A DNA stretch of 64,000 bases. Origin: Ophiobolus disseminans (taxonomy: Eukaryota; Ascomycota; Dothideomycetes; Pleosporales; Phaeosphaeriaceae). The stretch covers positions 341,502-405,501 of the forward strand of contig MU006220.1 of the NCBI GenBank assembly GCA_010093685.1, read 5' to 3'. A program made the translations under genes and the position numbers. Positions 21,445 through 35,182 of this stretch are shown one piece after another; the first letter of the stretch is position 1, and the number at the start of each line of letters is the position of its first letter. The notes beneath the pieces are model-generated. The model had not been told where the DNA came from and did not search any database. It saw only the letters and a program-made list of their open reading frames with translations.

Positions 21445-24400
21445 ATGAAGATCAAGAAGCAGGCTACGTCGCGACATGAGTCCACTCTGGTAAGCAGCAT
21501 GCCGCCTTGCATTATGCGACATCGCCACTAATAAGCGCAGTCGTCGATGATAGCCGACTTTGTAAAGGCGACCGAATCGATCCCTCTCTACCAGCTGCCC
21601 GCCCACCTCGCCTCGTTTCCCAAGCACTGGCCCTTCCCTCGCGGTGACGCATATCACTGGATACCCGTGCTGAACCGCTTCGACCGCATACTTGAGCTGT
21701 TCAACCAGGAGTACAGCCTCGTCGATGGGCCACAGACACAGCCACTCCAGCGCCGATTACTACTGAAGGGCGACGCGGACGAAGCAAGCACAGGCTCAGA
21801 CCAGACCACCACCGATGCCGTTCTCGACACCCTGCACGTATCGCAGGATGGCGACCGGGAGCTAGTCGAGCACATTCTCAACTTCACACGCATGCTCTTG
21901 GAGAACTGCGGCAACCGCAGCCTGTACTCTAGCAGCGAGCGCTTGGACAAGCTCCTCAACTCGACCTCCACATCGCTGCTCAAGGCGACGCTGCGTCTGG
22001 GTCATAGACTTGCTCAGCGATTTAGTGCAGCGCGTGCGCGGCTGGCACCGTCTGGCCTCCATCCCTCCCTCCTGGCCAGCCACTACAACATCAACCTTGA
22101 AAAGCTTCAGAAGATCGCTGCTCCATTTGCAAAGGGTCCCATAGTAGCGGCCCCGCTGTTCGCCACACCATCAGGCAAGGGCAAGGACAAGGCGTTCGTC
22201 GACCGCAAGGGCGATGCGGAGCGACTGAGTTCTGCTGACTTGGTAGGTCTGTACTCTTTGCCAGACTCGTCGCTAAACCAGGAATTTGGTGGGGTTGCCA
22301 TCACATATTACGAGCCAACAACGACGCCCGAGGAGAGCAGCGAGAAGCCCACTGCAGATGCCCCAACCACACCGACTCCTGTGCGAAGAACATCAAGCAT
22401 GGGTCCAAGCCGGACGCCACGACAGGCTCCGCCGACACCCGCGGCAGACTCTCCGAACACGCCCGGATTCACACCCGGACAGTCTAGCAGCAAGGCTGCA
22501 GGACCCAAGACGTTCGAGTTTTCTGCCGACAAGGTAGCCACAGGCGACTTGCATGATCTCCTTAAGCAAGGCCTTGCCGAGTTGCCCGATAGCGTGCACT
22601 ACGAGTTCCTAAACAAGCTCCGGACCGCGAAAATGCTCACAGGCGGTGATGCGGGACGCGACAATGCCATTGCTCTACGCATGCTCGCCATCGCCAACTC
22701 CGGCTATGTGTATGGTGACAAGGACTTCCACGCCAAGTTGGGTCAGCAGGATGCCGATGAGCCTCGCCGCCTGCAATTAGCGTATCAGCTCTCTGAACTG
22801 GTGCATCCGCCCGGGAACGGTGGGCGTGGTATCCCGCTTGAGCTTCAGACATTCGTTCTCAATGCCCTGGAAGCGCTGGCGAAACACAAGAACAAGACCC
22901 CTGATATCTGCACAGCGCTCAGTGTCAACGTTAATCACGGTGTTCTGTTCTTCCTGGTGCGCAAGCTCGTAGCTGGTCTTGGTTCTGACACCGGTTCTGC
23001 GGACGATCTCGAGGAGGACCAATGGCGCGAGGCATTGTTCTCTCTGCTCAACACGTTACCTGGAGTACAACAGCGGACAGCCGACGGTATGCTGGCTGCT
23101 GGGCTTCTCGAGATTCTCGTCGAGCCGCTTAAGCTTCGCACAGACAAGGCTGAACGTCACCACCCGAAAATCATCAATTTCCTAGACACTTTTGTGCACA
23201 ACATGCGCGAAGCATTCCCGGCTTTTGTTAATGCCAAAGGTCTCGAGGTTGTCGCCGATTTGCTGCAATACGAAGTCGATATCGCCAAGAAGCTCGCAGA
23301 AGAGAACAACGGCATGCCACAGCAGTACAAGACGCAATTGACCGACTACCAAGTCCCGTTCTACAACCAGCAAACTCTCCGATGGCTGTTTAAATTCTTG
23401 AATCATTTATTGAGTCATACCGGTGCTAGCAACGATCGTGTTATGCGAAACCTGATCGATTCGGCACAACTTCTGAGTAGCTTGCATACGGTTCTCTCGA
23501 ATGCACGGATCTATGGGTCAACCGTATGGAGCACGGCTGTCACTATTCTAACAAACTTCATCCACAACGAGCCGACCAGCTATCAAGTCATTGCCGAAGC
23601 CGGCCTCAGTGCCGCTTTTCTCGAGACTGTGGCGGGCGAACCTGCTGCGGAATCGCCGGAGGCTCTTGGAGAGAACAACGACGATGCTGATAGCCCAGCG
23701 TACCGGACATATGCACCACGTGAACCTGGCGTGCCACTCGCCGCCGGCATCATCCCGGTCGCTGAAGCAATCTCGACCCTCCCACTCGCATTTGGCGCAA
23801 TCTGTTTGGCAGAATCCGGCATGACTCTATTCCAATCTTCAACTGCACTGAAACGTTTCTTCGAGATCTTCGAGAGCCCAGCCCACGTCAAAGCGCTTGA
23901 CGCGGACACTGAGATGCCTACGATGATCGGGAACTCATTTGATGAACTGGTTCGGCATCATCCAAAACTTAAGGCTCGTGTCCTATCATGCTTGAGCGAA
24001 CTGATAGCCCGTGTTGTGCACCTGTGTGCTGTTAAGTCTGAAGATGAGGGTATAGGAGCAAAACTGTGGACAAAAGACGCCAATGGGAAGCTGGTCGTTG
24101 CTGGTGGTCGCCGAGCTCTTCTAGGTCCACAGACGCACCGTCGCGTGGGCCAAGAAAAGCCTGACAGCACAGGTACCGACGTCGAGATGCAGGATGCGGA
24201 TGATCAAGCATCGACTGGTCATTCTAATGAGACAGTCTCACTTAGCCAGGTCACCGAGACCGAAGACAATGCAAACGGCCCGACGACTGGTCAATACATC
24301 CGAGTTCTATGCCGTTTCTTATCCGGCTTCTTCTCGAACCATACCATGTGTGCAGCATATATCGAGGCTGATGGCGTCGAATCGATCCTGGACATCTCAA

Positions 24401-27400
24401 GTCTCGCATGTCTGGATCCGAAAGCAAGTGATAGCCGAAGCATGAATGAAGAGTTTGGTCGGGTCGTCCAAGTGTTGGTTGAGCAAAAGCCACACATTAC
24501 TGTGCCATCCTTGATCAAGCGCACTCAGCAGGCTTTGGAGCGGCTAGAGCCCATGCTCGATCACACTGGGAAACAAGCTTTCTTCGCACCTTTTACAAGC
24601 ACCAGCCCGTCTCAAGAGAGCGCCATATTGTCCCACGGAACACAATACGTCAAGTCGTTGGTGTCCGCGTTCACACTTGTTAGCGCCATGACCTTAACCT
24701 TCCAGAGTCAGATGTACACCACCCGATCTGCACACAACGTGTCCAGCCAGGTCAATCTGGCAGACATGTATGCGTGCTTGGTTGATAGCCTTGGTAGGCT
24801 TCACCGAAGCTGTGTATGGGAAGAGCTTATGCTACAGAGAAACATGCCTACAGAGTGGGAGAAAGAGACTCGTGTCAAGAGTCTAGGGTTTGGCAATGCT
24901 GAAGCAGACTTTGTCTTTCGTATGGGCAATAGTGATCGACCATCTGAGATTGCTGCGCCGTCTGCTGTTGAAGGCTCAAGCAACTCTGATACACAAACAG
25001 CCGAACCTGCCACCACTGAGACTGAAGATCCTCTCAGCAAAAATAGCGCACAATTCAAGAACACCCAGACTCTCCGGACCCTTCTGAGCAAGATCCCCAC
25101 GGAGATTGCACCTTTCTGCCAGTCCCTTGGCAAACTCCTTCTGTTCCGTCGCAGTCTTGAGGCATACCAGAGGCAATGCGCCACAGTTGTATCAGACCAG
25201 CTTGTTCAGGCAGTAATCGATCAGTTACAGTACAGCGGCCCAGAGGAGTCTGATTCCATGGAAGATCGTTATGCCTATTGGGTCGTTATCCTCACATCGC
25301 TCTCGCAATTAATGATTGATCCGAACATGGACCGACCACAGGCGCTAACCTTACTCCTCGTTTCCTTTAGGAATTTGGGTGGCTTCGAAGTCCTCGCCGA
25401 CATCTTCAAGAAGTTCTACGAGTCCGCGCTCGAAGTCACCCAAAAGCAGGAGGGTGCTGTAAGCGAAGAGTCACAGCGGCTACTAAACCTGTCTCTTGGC
25501 GGCATAAAGATCATCCTTGCTTTCTACGCGCAGATCGTTAACTTCAAGGTCATCGGCGAATCACAGCAGACTTCATCAATGCAAACCCGACCAGAACGCG
25601 ACAAGGAACGATCCGACTACTTTTCGACCGCACAATTCCTTGTGGAGTTGCGGTATGCGGTAATCAAGCCCGTTGAGAAGATTTGGAATTCTGATCTGAT
25701 GGACAAAGCCACCACTTCGATTGTGAAGACTTCCATCAATATTCTCAAGTCGGTGTTAGATTGCGATGGCGAACACGGGGCAGCCAAGACTGTGGACAAG
25801 ATTCCTAAGCGCAGCAAACCCATCATCAAGCCCTGGACTGCTCGGAACACCGAACACTTCCAGCGCTTGAAGGAGGCAGGTTTCTCCGAGAGCCTTGCCG
25901 AGGAAGCACTGTATCGCTGTTGTGACAATTTCAATATGGCGCGAGAATACTGTCAAAACCAAACGCGTCCACACTCGTCGAGAAATCCTATACCACAATA
26001 CGAGCTTAGCGCGCGAGGTCCCCCATCGGCTTCACCAAGCCGAGCAGAGGTTGTTGTGCCTGAGCAGGCAGACGACATTAGTGACTCCTCCAGCGAGGAC
26101 ACTCAAGAGGAAGACGATCCTGAAGTACCAGATACACAATCTGTGGAGATGCAAGATGCCGATGCAGAGGAGACACAGCAGGCGGAACAGGAGCAAGAGG
26201 CCTCGTCTAACACACCTGTGCCAGAAACTCGAACCGATCTTACGACACCCACGTCGCATGATTACTTAGCCTACCAGAAGAGAATGCGTGCTGGAAACAA
26301 GGCAGAACCTGTGACCTTGGACGACCTAGACAAGGAGCGCTCTCAACTTCGTCACAACCTAGTCGACCGGTCTCTTGACATCTTGAATTCGCACGACGAT
26401 GTAACATTTGAGCTTGCGGACCTCATTACAGCCGCAGTCTCCAAGGCTTCGGAACCGGGCTCGATGCGGTCAGATATTGGAGCCACACTGGTACAGTCAC
26501 TCATCTCGCTACAGAGCGAAGACGACTTCCGCTCGCAAAGCAAGAAGATCGCTGCCTCGGCCCATCTGCTTGCGCTGGTACTTCAAGAGAAAGAATTCTA
26601 CGACGTCATTGTCGAAGAACTGAAGGATAATTTCGTCACGCTGTTAGGCTTTGTCAAGATCTTCCCAGACCAGACTGCTGAGGAGTCCTCCCCTTGGATT
26701 GGTCAAGTTCTACTCATCGTCGAGCGCCTCCTAGCAGAAGATCAGCTCCCACACCAAATCTCATGGCAGCCGCCTACGGAGGCTACTACCGAAGAAGTCA
26801 CGGTCGACCAATTGCCAGAATCCATAGTGGGTATTGACGAGAAGAACCAGCTGTTTGATGCTATCATGGAGATGCTGCCACGTATTCGCAAAGACGAGTC
26901 ATTGGCTTTGTCCGTCACGCGAATCCTCGTTATGCTTACTCGCACACGCAGAATTGCCACTCGTCTCGCTGAGAAGCATCACATACAGCGGCTGTTTTTA
27001 ATGATCAAGCAGCTTACGGGTATCACCAACGAAGGTCTTAGGAGTGCTTTCATGATTGTCCTGCGGCACATGATTGAAGACGATGACATGATCCGTCAAA
27101 TTATGCGAACGGAGATTCAGCAGGTGTTTGAGATGCGCGATCGCAGGCAGACAGATACAACAGGGTATACTCGCCAGATGTATGCCCATGCCATCCGCGC
27201 ACCAGAGATCTTCGTAGAAGTCACCAACGAGAAGCTTCAGCTTGCACGATTTGATCCCAATCAGCGACCTCAGACGTTGGTCCTCAAGAAAGACGAGTCA
27301 GCGCCTGCTGAGCCAACAATTGCTGCAGCTCCTTCGGACAGACCCGCCGAGGAAGATCTACCCAAGGAGACAACTGAAGCCCCGAAGCAACCAGCTCTCG

Positions 27401-30400
27401 AACGGACCAAGACCACAGACTTGAAAATCCCAGTCGTTGAGAACTCAGATGGAGTCATTCACTACCTGCTTTGTGAACTTCTTGCCTACAAGGAGATTGA
27501 GGATACGCCTGAGCCGTCCAAGCCCCTTGAAAGTGCTACAGAAGCTCAGGGCAGCACCCAGTCGGCTACGGACGCAGCCTCAGCCCCAACCGAAGCAACT
27601 CCAGAGGCAAACAAGGCAGAGAAACCAATATTCAAGGCCGATTCGAATCCGATCTACATCTATCGATGTCTCCTTCTCAAGTGCTTGGCGGAGCTGCTCC
27701 AGAGCTATAACCGCACCAAGATCGAGTTCATCAGCTTCTCCAGGAAAGCTGACCCTTACATGACAACACCTTCGAAGCCGCGATCTGGCGTTTTGAACTA
27801 TCTACTCAACAATCTAGTACCAATTGGTACTCTTAGCCATGAGGGTGACCTTGCGTTCAGGAAGAAACTGGCGACATCTAACTGCGCCATCGATGTCATT
27901 GTGTCCCTTTGCAATAAGACTGGAGAACACGCTGTTTCTAAGACAGACGCGCAGCCATCACCGTATGCCGAGACAGAGTCAGACTTGCTATTCGTCCGAA
28001 AGTTTACACTTGAGCATGCCTTGAAGGCTTTCAAAGATGCGAACGCTTCTGATGAGGCCCTCGACATGAAATACTCCCGCCTGTTAGGCATCTCCGACAT
28101 CTTCTCTAAGATGGTGGCCCAGCGAGGGAGTGGCGAGATGATCACGCAGAACTCTGAATTGACACCGACTCTAAAGCAAATGGCCAAGATCATGTATGAG
28201 AAGAACTTCATCACGATCCTCACGACCGCCATATCAGATATTGATCTCAATTTCCCCAACGCGAAGCGCGCGGTCAAATACATTTTGAAGCCACTCAAAT
28301 GGCTGACCTATGTGGCTATGGACTTGAGCATGCACTACGACACTTCATCGGCACCAGATTCTGCCGAAGAGTATGAGATTGAAACAGCTTCAGATGACGA
28401 TATGGTCGACAACGCCCGTGAAGAGACACCAGACCTCTTCCGCAACTCAACCCTAGGCATGTTCGAGCTGCCGCACAATTCCGACTCGGAGGATTCTGAC
28501 GATGAGGATGACGAGGAAATGATGTTCGAAGATCCATATGCTGAAGACATGGAGTACGAAGAGGGTGACATTGGCGACAACGATGAGGTCATCTCTGAAG
28601 ACGATGAGGATATGATGGAGGCAGACCTCGGTATCATCGGCCCGATTGAGGGGTTGCCTGGTGATCTTGAGATCGGAGATGAAATGCCTGATGACGAGGA
28701 TGGCATGGGCATGGGAATGGGCATGGGCTCAGATGACGATTCTGAAGATGACGATGAGGATGATGACGAGGATGAGGATGAAGAAGATGATGGAATGGAC
28801 GATGATGGAGACGATGATATGGACGAAGGCCACGACATAGAAGTGCTCGACGAGATCACCGGTGACGACGAAAACGCGAGTATTGGAGACGACGTTGAGG
28901 ACGATTGGAGCGACGAGGATGTCGAATTCGCTGGTGGTGTCAATGGAGAAGGCAACATGCCTCCCGGCGCTCTCGGTTTTGTGCTCGACCCTCCCTCCCA
29001 GCTGCTGGAGCAGATTCGTCAAGGCGGCAACATCGAGGGCTTCTTGGATGAAGTAGGAGACGAAGGTATTTGGAGACTACTCTACCCCATCGGAGATCGC
29101 TAACACGAAATGTAGATGATGAAGAAGAAGACTACGACGAGGAGGGTATCCAATACCATCCCGGTCTTGCCGAGGACGAAGAAATAATAGCCGACATGGA
29201 AGGATGGGGAGGGGGCTGGGACGAGCCAGTGCCTCCCTCGAACCGGCATACCCACCGCCTGAGCCCGTGGATGTTCCCCGCCGGCCCGAACGATAGAATC
29301 TTGGTTCCGGCATATCGATCGCATCGCCCAGGTGCGGGGGGTCCTCGAGTTGCTGACGACGGCATCAACCCTCTCCTTCAGCGAGGCGGCCGATCCGCTG
29401 GTCGTGGAAACGATGGTCCCGTTCGGAGTGAGGGCATGAGCGATTGGGTTCATGCTATTGAGGGACGCGGCCCGCGAGTCTTCAACGCTGACAGCCCTGT
29501 GTCATTCATCAGTAACCTGCTAAATGCCATGAGTCAGGGCAGTGGTCCAACACTGCATCAACATGCTGGCGGTTTACATCTCTCCTTCAACAACATGCCC
29601 CTGGGCATCCCACCACCTTTCGACACCGGTTTCCGCCAGGAGCTGCAGCGCGCTCGACACAGCCACTTGTCACGTTCTGCTCGAGAGGATCCTCAATCGG
29701 CTATTAGCTTCACGAAGGCCGTAACTGTCACACGATGGCAAGAGGAGGCTAGGATCATGTACGGTCCGAACGCGATCGAGAAGAGCCAGCGTCTCGTCAA
29801 CTCGATTCTCAAGACCATGGTGCCACCTGCCTTGGAGATGGCAAAGAAACGACAAGAGGAGCGCGACGCCGAGGCAGCTCGTCTTAAAGGAGAGCAAGCA
29901 TTCAAGGAAGTGCAGGAGCACGAAGAGCGTGAAGCTCGAGAGAAGGAGGAACGCGAGCGAGAAGAGCGTGAAGCTGCGGAGGCCGCTACACGAGCCGCTG
30001 AGCAGACCACAGAAGGCGAAGTCGCAGGAGAAGCTCCTGTGCCTGAGACACAAGCCATGGAGGGCGTGGAAACCAGCCAACCCTCATCCGAACAGCCCGC
30101 GGAACCTGCAGCACCAACACCTGCGCCAGCGCCAGTTGCAGATACTCGACCTCGAATCATGACAACTCTACGAGAACGTGAATACGACATTACTGACCTT
30201 GGTATCGACCTCGAGTATCTCGACGCCCTGCCCGAGGAGCTCCGTGAAGAAGTCTTGATGCAGCAAGTCGCTGAGCGACGACAAGAAGAGCGAGCACAAC
30301 GAGCCCAGCAACAACAGTCCCAACCAGCACAAGCGCAAGCGGAACCTGCTGCTCAAGGTGGAGATCAACCCACCGATATCGACGAACAGTTCTTAGCGGC

Positions 30401-33400
30401 ATTACCACCAGAGATTCGAGAAGAGTTGCTTGCGCAAGAGGCGGCAGAGCGACGACGTCGTGAACGCGAAGAGAATCGTCGTCGCAACCAACCAGCCGGT
30501 GCCGCCGCTCCTCAAGCTGAAGACATGGATGCTGCCAGCTTCCTAGCATCTCTTGATCCTACTCTACGTGCCGCAGTTCTCATGGATACGGATGAAGACA
30601 CGCTGCGACAACTTCCGCCTGAGATATCAGCAGAGGCTAGAGCCTATGGTGGTGATCGTCGTCTGAATCAGTTCAACGAGTTTGGGTACCGCCGTGGAGA
30701 TCGACGCGGCCAACAAGACGACCCAACGCAGAAGAAGAAGTCCCGTCCATGCGTTCAGATGCTCGACAAAGCAGGTGTTGCAACGCTGTTGAGGCTCATG
30801 TTCATTCCACAGCAGGGCAGTGCAAAGACCAGCCTAAGCTCAATTCTACGATATGTGTGCGAGAACCGACAGAACCGTGCGGAGGTTATCAGCATCCTAC
30901 TGTCGATTCTTCAGGATGGCAGCGCGGACGTCAACGCAGTCGAGCGAAGCTTTGCTCAACTGTCTATCCGGGCGAAGCAGCCACAACAACCAGCAGACAA
31001 GACACCCAAACCATCTCGCAAGAACGGGGCTTTGTCGATTAACGCAGACGTCTCCCCATTGATGGTCGTACAACAATGTCTCAACACACTCTCCCAGCTG
31101 ATTGACAAGAATCCCGCGGTTTGGTCTTTCTTCCTCACCGAGCATGAGACCGGAGTAGGTTTCAAGAACCGTGCCAACCGCAAGGGCAAGGCCAAAGACA
31201 CCAAAGACACCAAGGCAACGAGGTATCCGGTGAACGCACTGCTCACACTGCTGGACCGCAAGCTCATTGTTGAGAGTTCGTCCATTATGGAGCAGCTCAC
31301 TTCGCTTCTCCGTGCCATAACTCACCCCTTGCAGCAGTTGAAGAAGGATAAGGAGAAGGATGCGGAGGAAGCAAAGAAGAAGGCCGAGATTGCAACAGAT
31401 CCCCAACGTGCTGCAGACTTGACGGCTATTGTCGACCAGACGGTGGCTGGCTCAGATGCTCATGTCATAGGACAGGATATTGAGATGACAACTGCCCCTA
31501 ACGTGACCGTCACTGAGGGTGAAGGTAGCACCTCAAAGACAGAGGAGCCAAAGGTCGAAGACGATAAGAAGAAACAGCGCCAGCTAGTCCCACCCGAGAT
31601 TCCCGAAAACAACCTTCGCCTTGTTGCCAAGATTCTTGCTGCGCGCGAATGCAACAGCAAGGTGTTCCAAGAGACACTATCAGTCATCAGCAACCTGTCA
31701 CCCATACCTGGAGCGAAAGAGGTGTTCGGTCAAGAGCTGCTTGGTATTGCCAAAGAGCTGGCTAGGTCGACGCTCCAAGATCTGAGCAGTTTGACTGTTC
31801 AGGTCTCCAAGGCAGACTCGCCCACTGATGTGCAAGGCATCGCGCTTGCTAAATTCTCGCCGGCTAGCTCCGATCAGACCAAGCTGCTGAGAGCTCTCAC
31901 TGCGCTCGACTACCTGTTCGACCCCTCGCGCGACAGCAAAGACAAGTCAGAAGCCGTCGCGGAAGCTCTCGAACCTGCTCAGAAGGAAGACATCTTGCTG
32001 TCTTTGTATGAAGATGCCGCTTTTGCGCCACTGTGGGAGAAGTTGAGCGATTGCCTCACTGTCATCCGTCAGCGTGGAAATATGCTCAACATCGCCACGA
32101 CGCTGCTGCCCCTTATCGAGTCTTTGATGGTGGTTTGCAAGAACACTACGCTCAAGGAGGTTCCTCTTGCTAAGATACTACCGAAGGAGTTCGCACTGTC
32201 AAGCCCGCCCCCGGAGAACAAGATGGAGAACCTGTTCTTTAACTTCACCGAGGATCATCGCAAGATTTTGAACGATCTTGTACGCCAAAACCCCAAGCTC
32301 ATGAGCGGTACATTCTCGCTGCTGGTGAAGAACTCGAAGGTCCTGGAATTTGATAACAAACGCAACTACTTTAACCGCAAGCTGCATTCCAGGAGTGGTG
32401 ATCGCCAACCCCACCCGCCTCTGCAGCTAGCTGTTCGTCGAGACCAGGTCTTCTTAGATTCGTTCAAGTCTCTGTACTTCAAGTCTGCCGACGAGATGAA
32501 GTATGGCAAACTCAGCATCCGCTTCCACGGTGAAGAAGGTGTCGACGCCGGTGGCGTGACTCGCGAGTGGTTCCAAGTCATTTCACGCCAGATGTTCAAC
32601 GGAGACTACGCTCTCTTCGTGCCTGTCGCGTCAGATCGTACTACATTCCACCCGAATCGACTCAGCTCTATCAACCCAGAGCATTTGATGTTCTTCAAGT
32701 TCATCGGCCGTATCATTGGCAAGGCGCTCTACGAAGGTCGCGTTCTTGATTGTCACTTCAGTCGTGCAGTCTACAAGCAGATCATGGGCAAGGTGGTCAA
32801 CCTCAAGGATATGGAGACGCTAGATCTTGAGTACTACAAGTCGCTCGAGTGGATGCTGAACAACGACATCACTGACATCATCACGGAGACTTTCTCCGTT
32901 GAGGTTGAGGCTTTTGGTGAGATGCAGGTAATAGATCTCATCGAGAACGGTCGCGACATTCCAGTTACCGAGGATAACAAGCATGAGTACATCCGCCTCA
33001 TCACCGAGCATCGCCTGACAAGTTCCGTCAAGGATCAGCTCGAGCATTTCCTCAAAGGCTTCCACGACATCGTCCCAGGCGAGCTCGTCTCAATCTTCAG
33101 CGAACAAGAGCTCGAATTGCTCATCTCTGGTCTACCTGACATCAATGTGGATGACTGGAAGAATAACACCGAGTACCACAACTACACAGCCGCCTCGCCG
33201 CAGATCCAGTGGTTCTGGCGCGCCGTCCGCACGTTCGAGAAGGAAGAGCAAGCCAAGCTACTCCAGTTCGTCACAGGTACTTCCAAAGTGCCCCTCAACG
33301 GATTTAAGGAACTCGAGGGCATGAACGGCTTCTCCAAGTTCAACATTCATCGCGACTATGGCGCCAAGGATCGTTTGCCTTCTAGTCATACCTGCTTCAA

Positions 33401-33548
33401 CCGTAAGTTTTCCCCTAACAACACTTTCTACAAACATGCTAACCATATCACAGAGCTTGATCTTCCAGAGTACGAGACCTACGAAGACCTTCGCAAAGCT
33501 CTCTTCACGGCCATGACAGCTGGCGGCGAGTACTTCGGTTTCGCCTAA
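21445..33548 (+). CDS. TOM1: Giant HECT E3 ubiquitin ligase TOM1/HUWE1
   Basis: Four exons: 21445-21489, 21541-29065, 29116-33402, 33454-33548, encoding 3,983 aa. Introns are 51, 50 and 51 bases with GT..AG borders; each restores the expected frame (the second joins Gly-Asp-Glu to an acidic DDEEED run). Domains in order: armadillo-like DUF908/DUF913 region in the first 900 residues; a UBA domain near 1450-1485 (HFQRLKEAGFSESLAEEALY); an acidic tract near 2325-2480 with Met-Gly repeats; ubiquitin-binding motifs near 2885-3025 (YLDALPEELREEVLMQQ, FLAALPPEIREELL); and a C-terminal HECT domain from about 3635. The catalytic Cys is Cys3950 in SSHTCFNQLDLPEY. The family ubiquitinates excess ribosomal proteins, histones and other clients, and acts in mRNA export and stress in yeast. 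Family length is usually 3,200-4,400 aa, so it is complete. Confidence 0.95.
28470..28930 (+). repeat. Asp/Glu low-complexity tract inside TOM1
   Basis: GAT/GAC/GAG/GAA codon run encoding an almost purely acidic segment, interrupted by a Gly-Met alternation (GMGMGMG) at about 28700-28728. Such acidic tracts are conserved in TOM1/HUWE1 and bind basic clients such as histones and ribosomal proteins. The simple sequence also creates a long Ser-rich antisense ORF, which is an artefact. Confidence 0.8.
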
Positions 33549-34201
33549 GCTCTACTTCACGACTTGATCAGAATGTACATCACCTCTCACGACTTACATC
33601 TTTACGTTCATGAATAGCACGCATTGCAGGCGCCCGGGCAGTGTGTACAGGGAACATTTGCTTAGCGAAGCAAAGGCGCAGGAGCAATGCATTGGGATGT
33701 TTGGATCTGTATGAGTAACACGATGAATGGGTATGGGATACGGATGGGGACTGGGAGTGCAGGCCCATGTCGCCGGAAGTGTGACTGCTCATGGAGGTCC
33801 GAAATGGATGATTGTCTCTTTTGGTTTATTCATTTGAGCAACATGGAGATACATAGTAGATAGTAGGAATGACCTTTTTATTTACTCGAAGTTTGTGCGC
33901 GTCGTTGCAGTGTATGTGTGCTTGGTGTAAAGTACCTAGGTGCAAGATCAAACATCTGCTTAATACTGTTCGTAGGATGCCAGCAAGCGTGTGCCGGTTC
34001 GACCCTTGCCTAATGTCCTAGCAATGCAGAAAGATCCTTTCAATCTACGATGTCACATATCCTCAACGGTCTCACGACACGCACAGTACAACGGTAGGTA
34101 AATAGTGTGAGATGTTCTAATTCAAAATCGCGGGCCTGTTTAGCTCTCCGCATATATGCTAAAAACCAAAGGAAATTCGTTACTCCATACAAAAGCACGC
34201 T
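33549..34201. other. Convergent intergenic region
   Basis: Contains the 3' untranslated regions of the TOM1 and inositol oxygenase genes. No gene, RNA or repeat recognised. A short match to a tRNA B-box (GGTTCGACCC near 33997) has no cloverleaf around it. Confidence 0.5.
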
Positions 34202-35182
34202 CTACCACTTAATCTTCTTATCCCAGCCAATGTACTCCTCGATGATGTCCCTGTAATAATCCTTCAGATCCTCCACCTTGGGCACCTCATCGCTCTTGCT
34301 GTACAAATCATACGGGTTAAAAGCGCGCACCGCCTCAAGCATGCGCTCATCCTTCTCGTTCATCATCCAGCGATACGCATTCTCCTTGTGCCAGGGGTAG
34401 AACGAGTGGTAGCGAATCATAGCGAGGCCCTCATCGGGGATGGTGGATTGCTCTTTCATGATGTGGTAGAGGTATTCATCGTGGCCCCATGACAGCATCA
34501 CATTGTCCATACCGCAGCCGGGTGTGTAGATGCCGTGCTCGGTGCTGTAGATGGGGTCGGTGGAGTCGAGGTTGCCCTTGAAGGTCTCGGGGTAGATGAT
34601 GCGCTTGTCGAAGGCGCAGCCGACAGGGAATGTGTCGCCCACAACGTCCCATTGGCCTTCGGCTTCATAGAAGAAGAGGAGCTTGCCCAAGTCGTGGATC
34701 AGGCCTGTTAGTTGCATCCAGCGGGGCTTTCCATCGCGGCGGATGGCTTCGGCGGATTGGAGGAGGTGCTCGATTTGGGAGAGGGAGGTGTCTGGGTCGG
34801 ACTCGTCGATGAGGGTGTTGAGTTTCTCCATTGCTTCCCAGATTGTCATCTCGGCGCGGGTCTTAGCCTTGAAGGAGTTCCGCGCCTTGAGGTTGTAGGC
34901 TACGGTTTGCTTCTCGTGTTGTTCGCGGTAGAAGTTCTTGACGCGGTCACATGCGTCCTCGTACTGGCGAAACTGTGTCTTGTCTTTCTCGGCGTCGAAA
35001 TTTGATTGCTCGTAGATGTCCTTCTCCTTTTGTGTGGCGGTACCGTTCTTGACCTTCATGGCGGCCTTGAGGACGTTGACATCGTCAATCATGTCGGATG
35101 TGGCCTCAAGGGCTGAGCCATCACGGTGGTTGTTGAAGTCCTCCGCCACGTTGGGCGTCTCGAAGATTGCGCCTGGTGCCAT
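34202..35182 (-). CDS. myo-Inositol oxygenase (EC 1.13.99.1)
   Basis: Intronless 326-aa enzyme matching the MIOX family over its full length. MIOX is a di-iron oxygenase that opens the myo-inositol ring to D-glucuronate. Visible metal-ligand candidates of the HD-type fold: His139 (IEHLLQSAEAIR), His163-Asp164 (LTGLIHDLGK), His234 (SWGHDEYLYH), His259 (IRYHSFYPWH) and an Asp in the FNPYDLYSKSD segment near 295. The C-terminus ends in YIGWDKKIKW, close to the usual Trp-ending tail. It is divergently paired with the aldo-keto reductase gene across 0.9 kb and begins a five-gene block of polyol/uronate enzymes. A CREA-like hexamer CCCCGG lies upstream at 35331-35336. The assignment is secure. Confidence 0.95.
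   Translation of the reverse strand: MAPGAIFETPNVAEDFNNHRDGSALEATSDMIDDVNVLKAAMKVKNGTATQKEKDIYEQSNFDAEKDKTQFRQYEDACDRVKNFYREQHEKQTVAYNLKARNSFKAKTRAEMTIWEAMEKLNTLIDESDPDTSLSQIEHLLQSAEAIRRDGKPRWMQLTGLIHDLGKLLFFYEAEGQWDVVGDTFPVGCAFDKRIIYPETFKGNLDSTDPIYSTEHGIYTPGCGMDNVMLSWGHDEYLYHIMKEQSTIPDEGLAMIRYHSFYPWHKENAYRWMMNEKDERMLEAVRAFNPYDLYSKSDEVPKVEDLKDYYRDIIEEYIGWDKKIKW

Noticed and set aside
28335..28958. 207-aa Ser-rich ORF on the minus strand
   Set aside because: Exact antisense of the GAT/GAG acidic tract of TOM1; the Ser run is a mirror of Asp/Glu codons, not a gene.
29660..30200. Overlapping minus-strand ORFs of 136 and 165 aa
   Set aside because: Antisense to the Glu/Arg/Ala-rich part of TOM1, with no domain; coding evidence lies on the plus strand.
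33985..34020. tRNA B-box-like GGTTCGACCC
   Set aside because: No A box or acceptor and anticodon stems can be folded around it.
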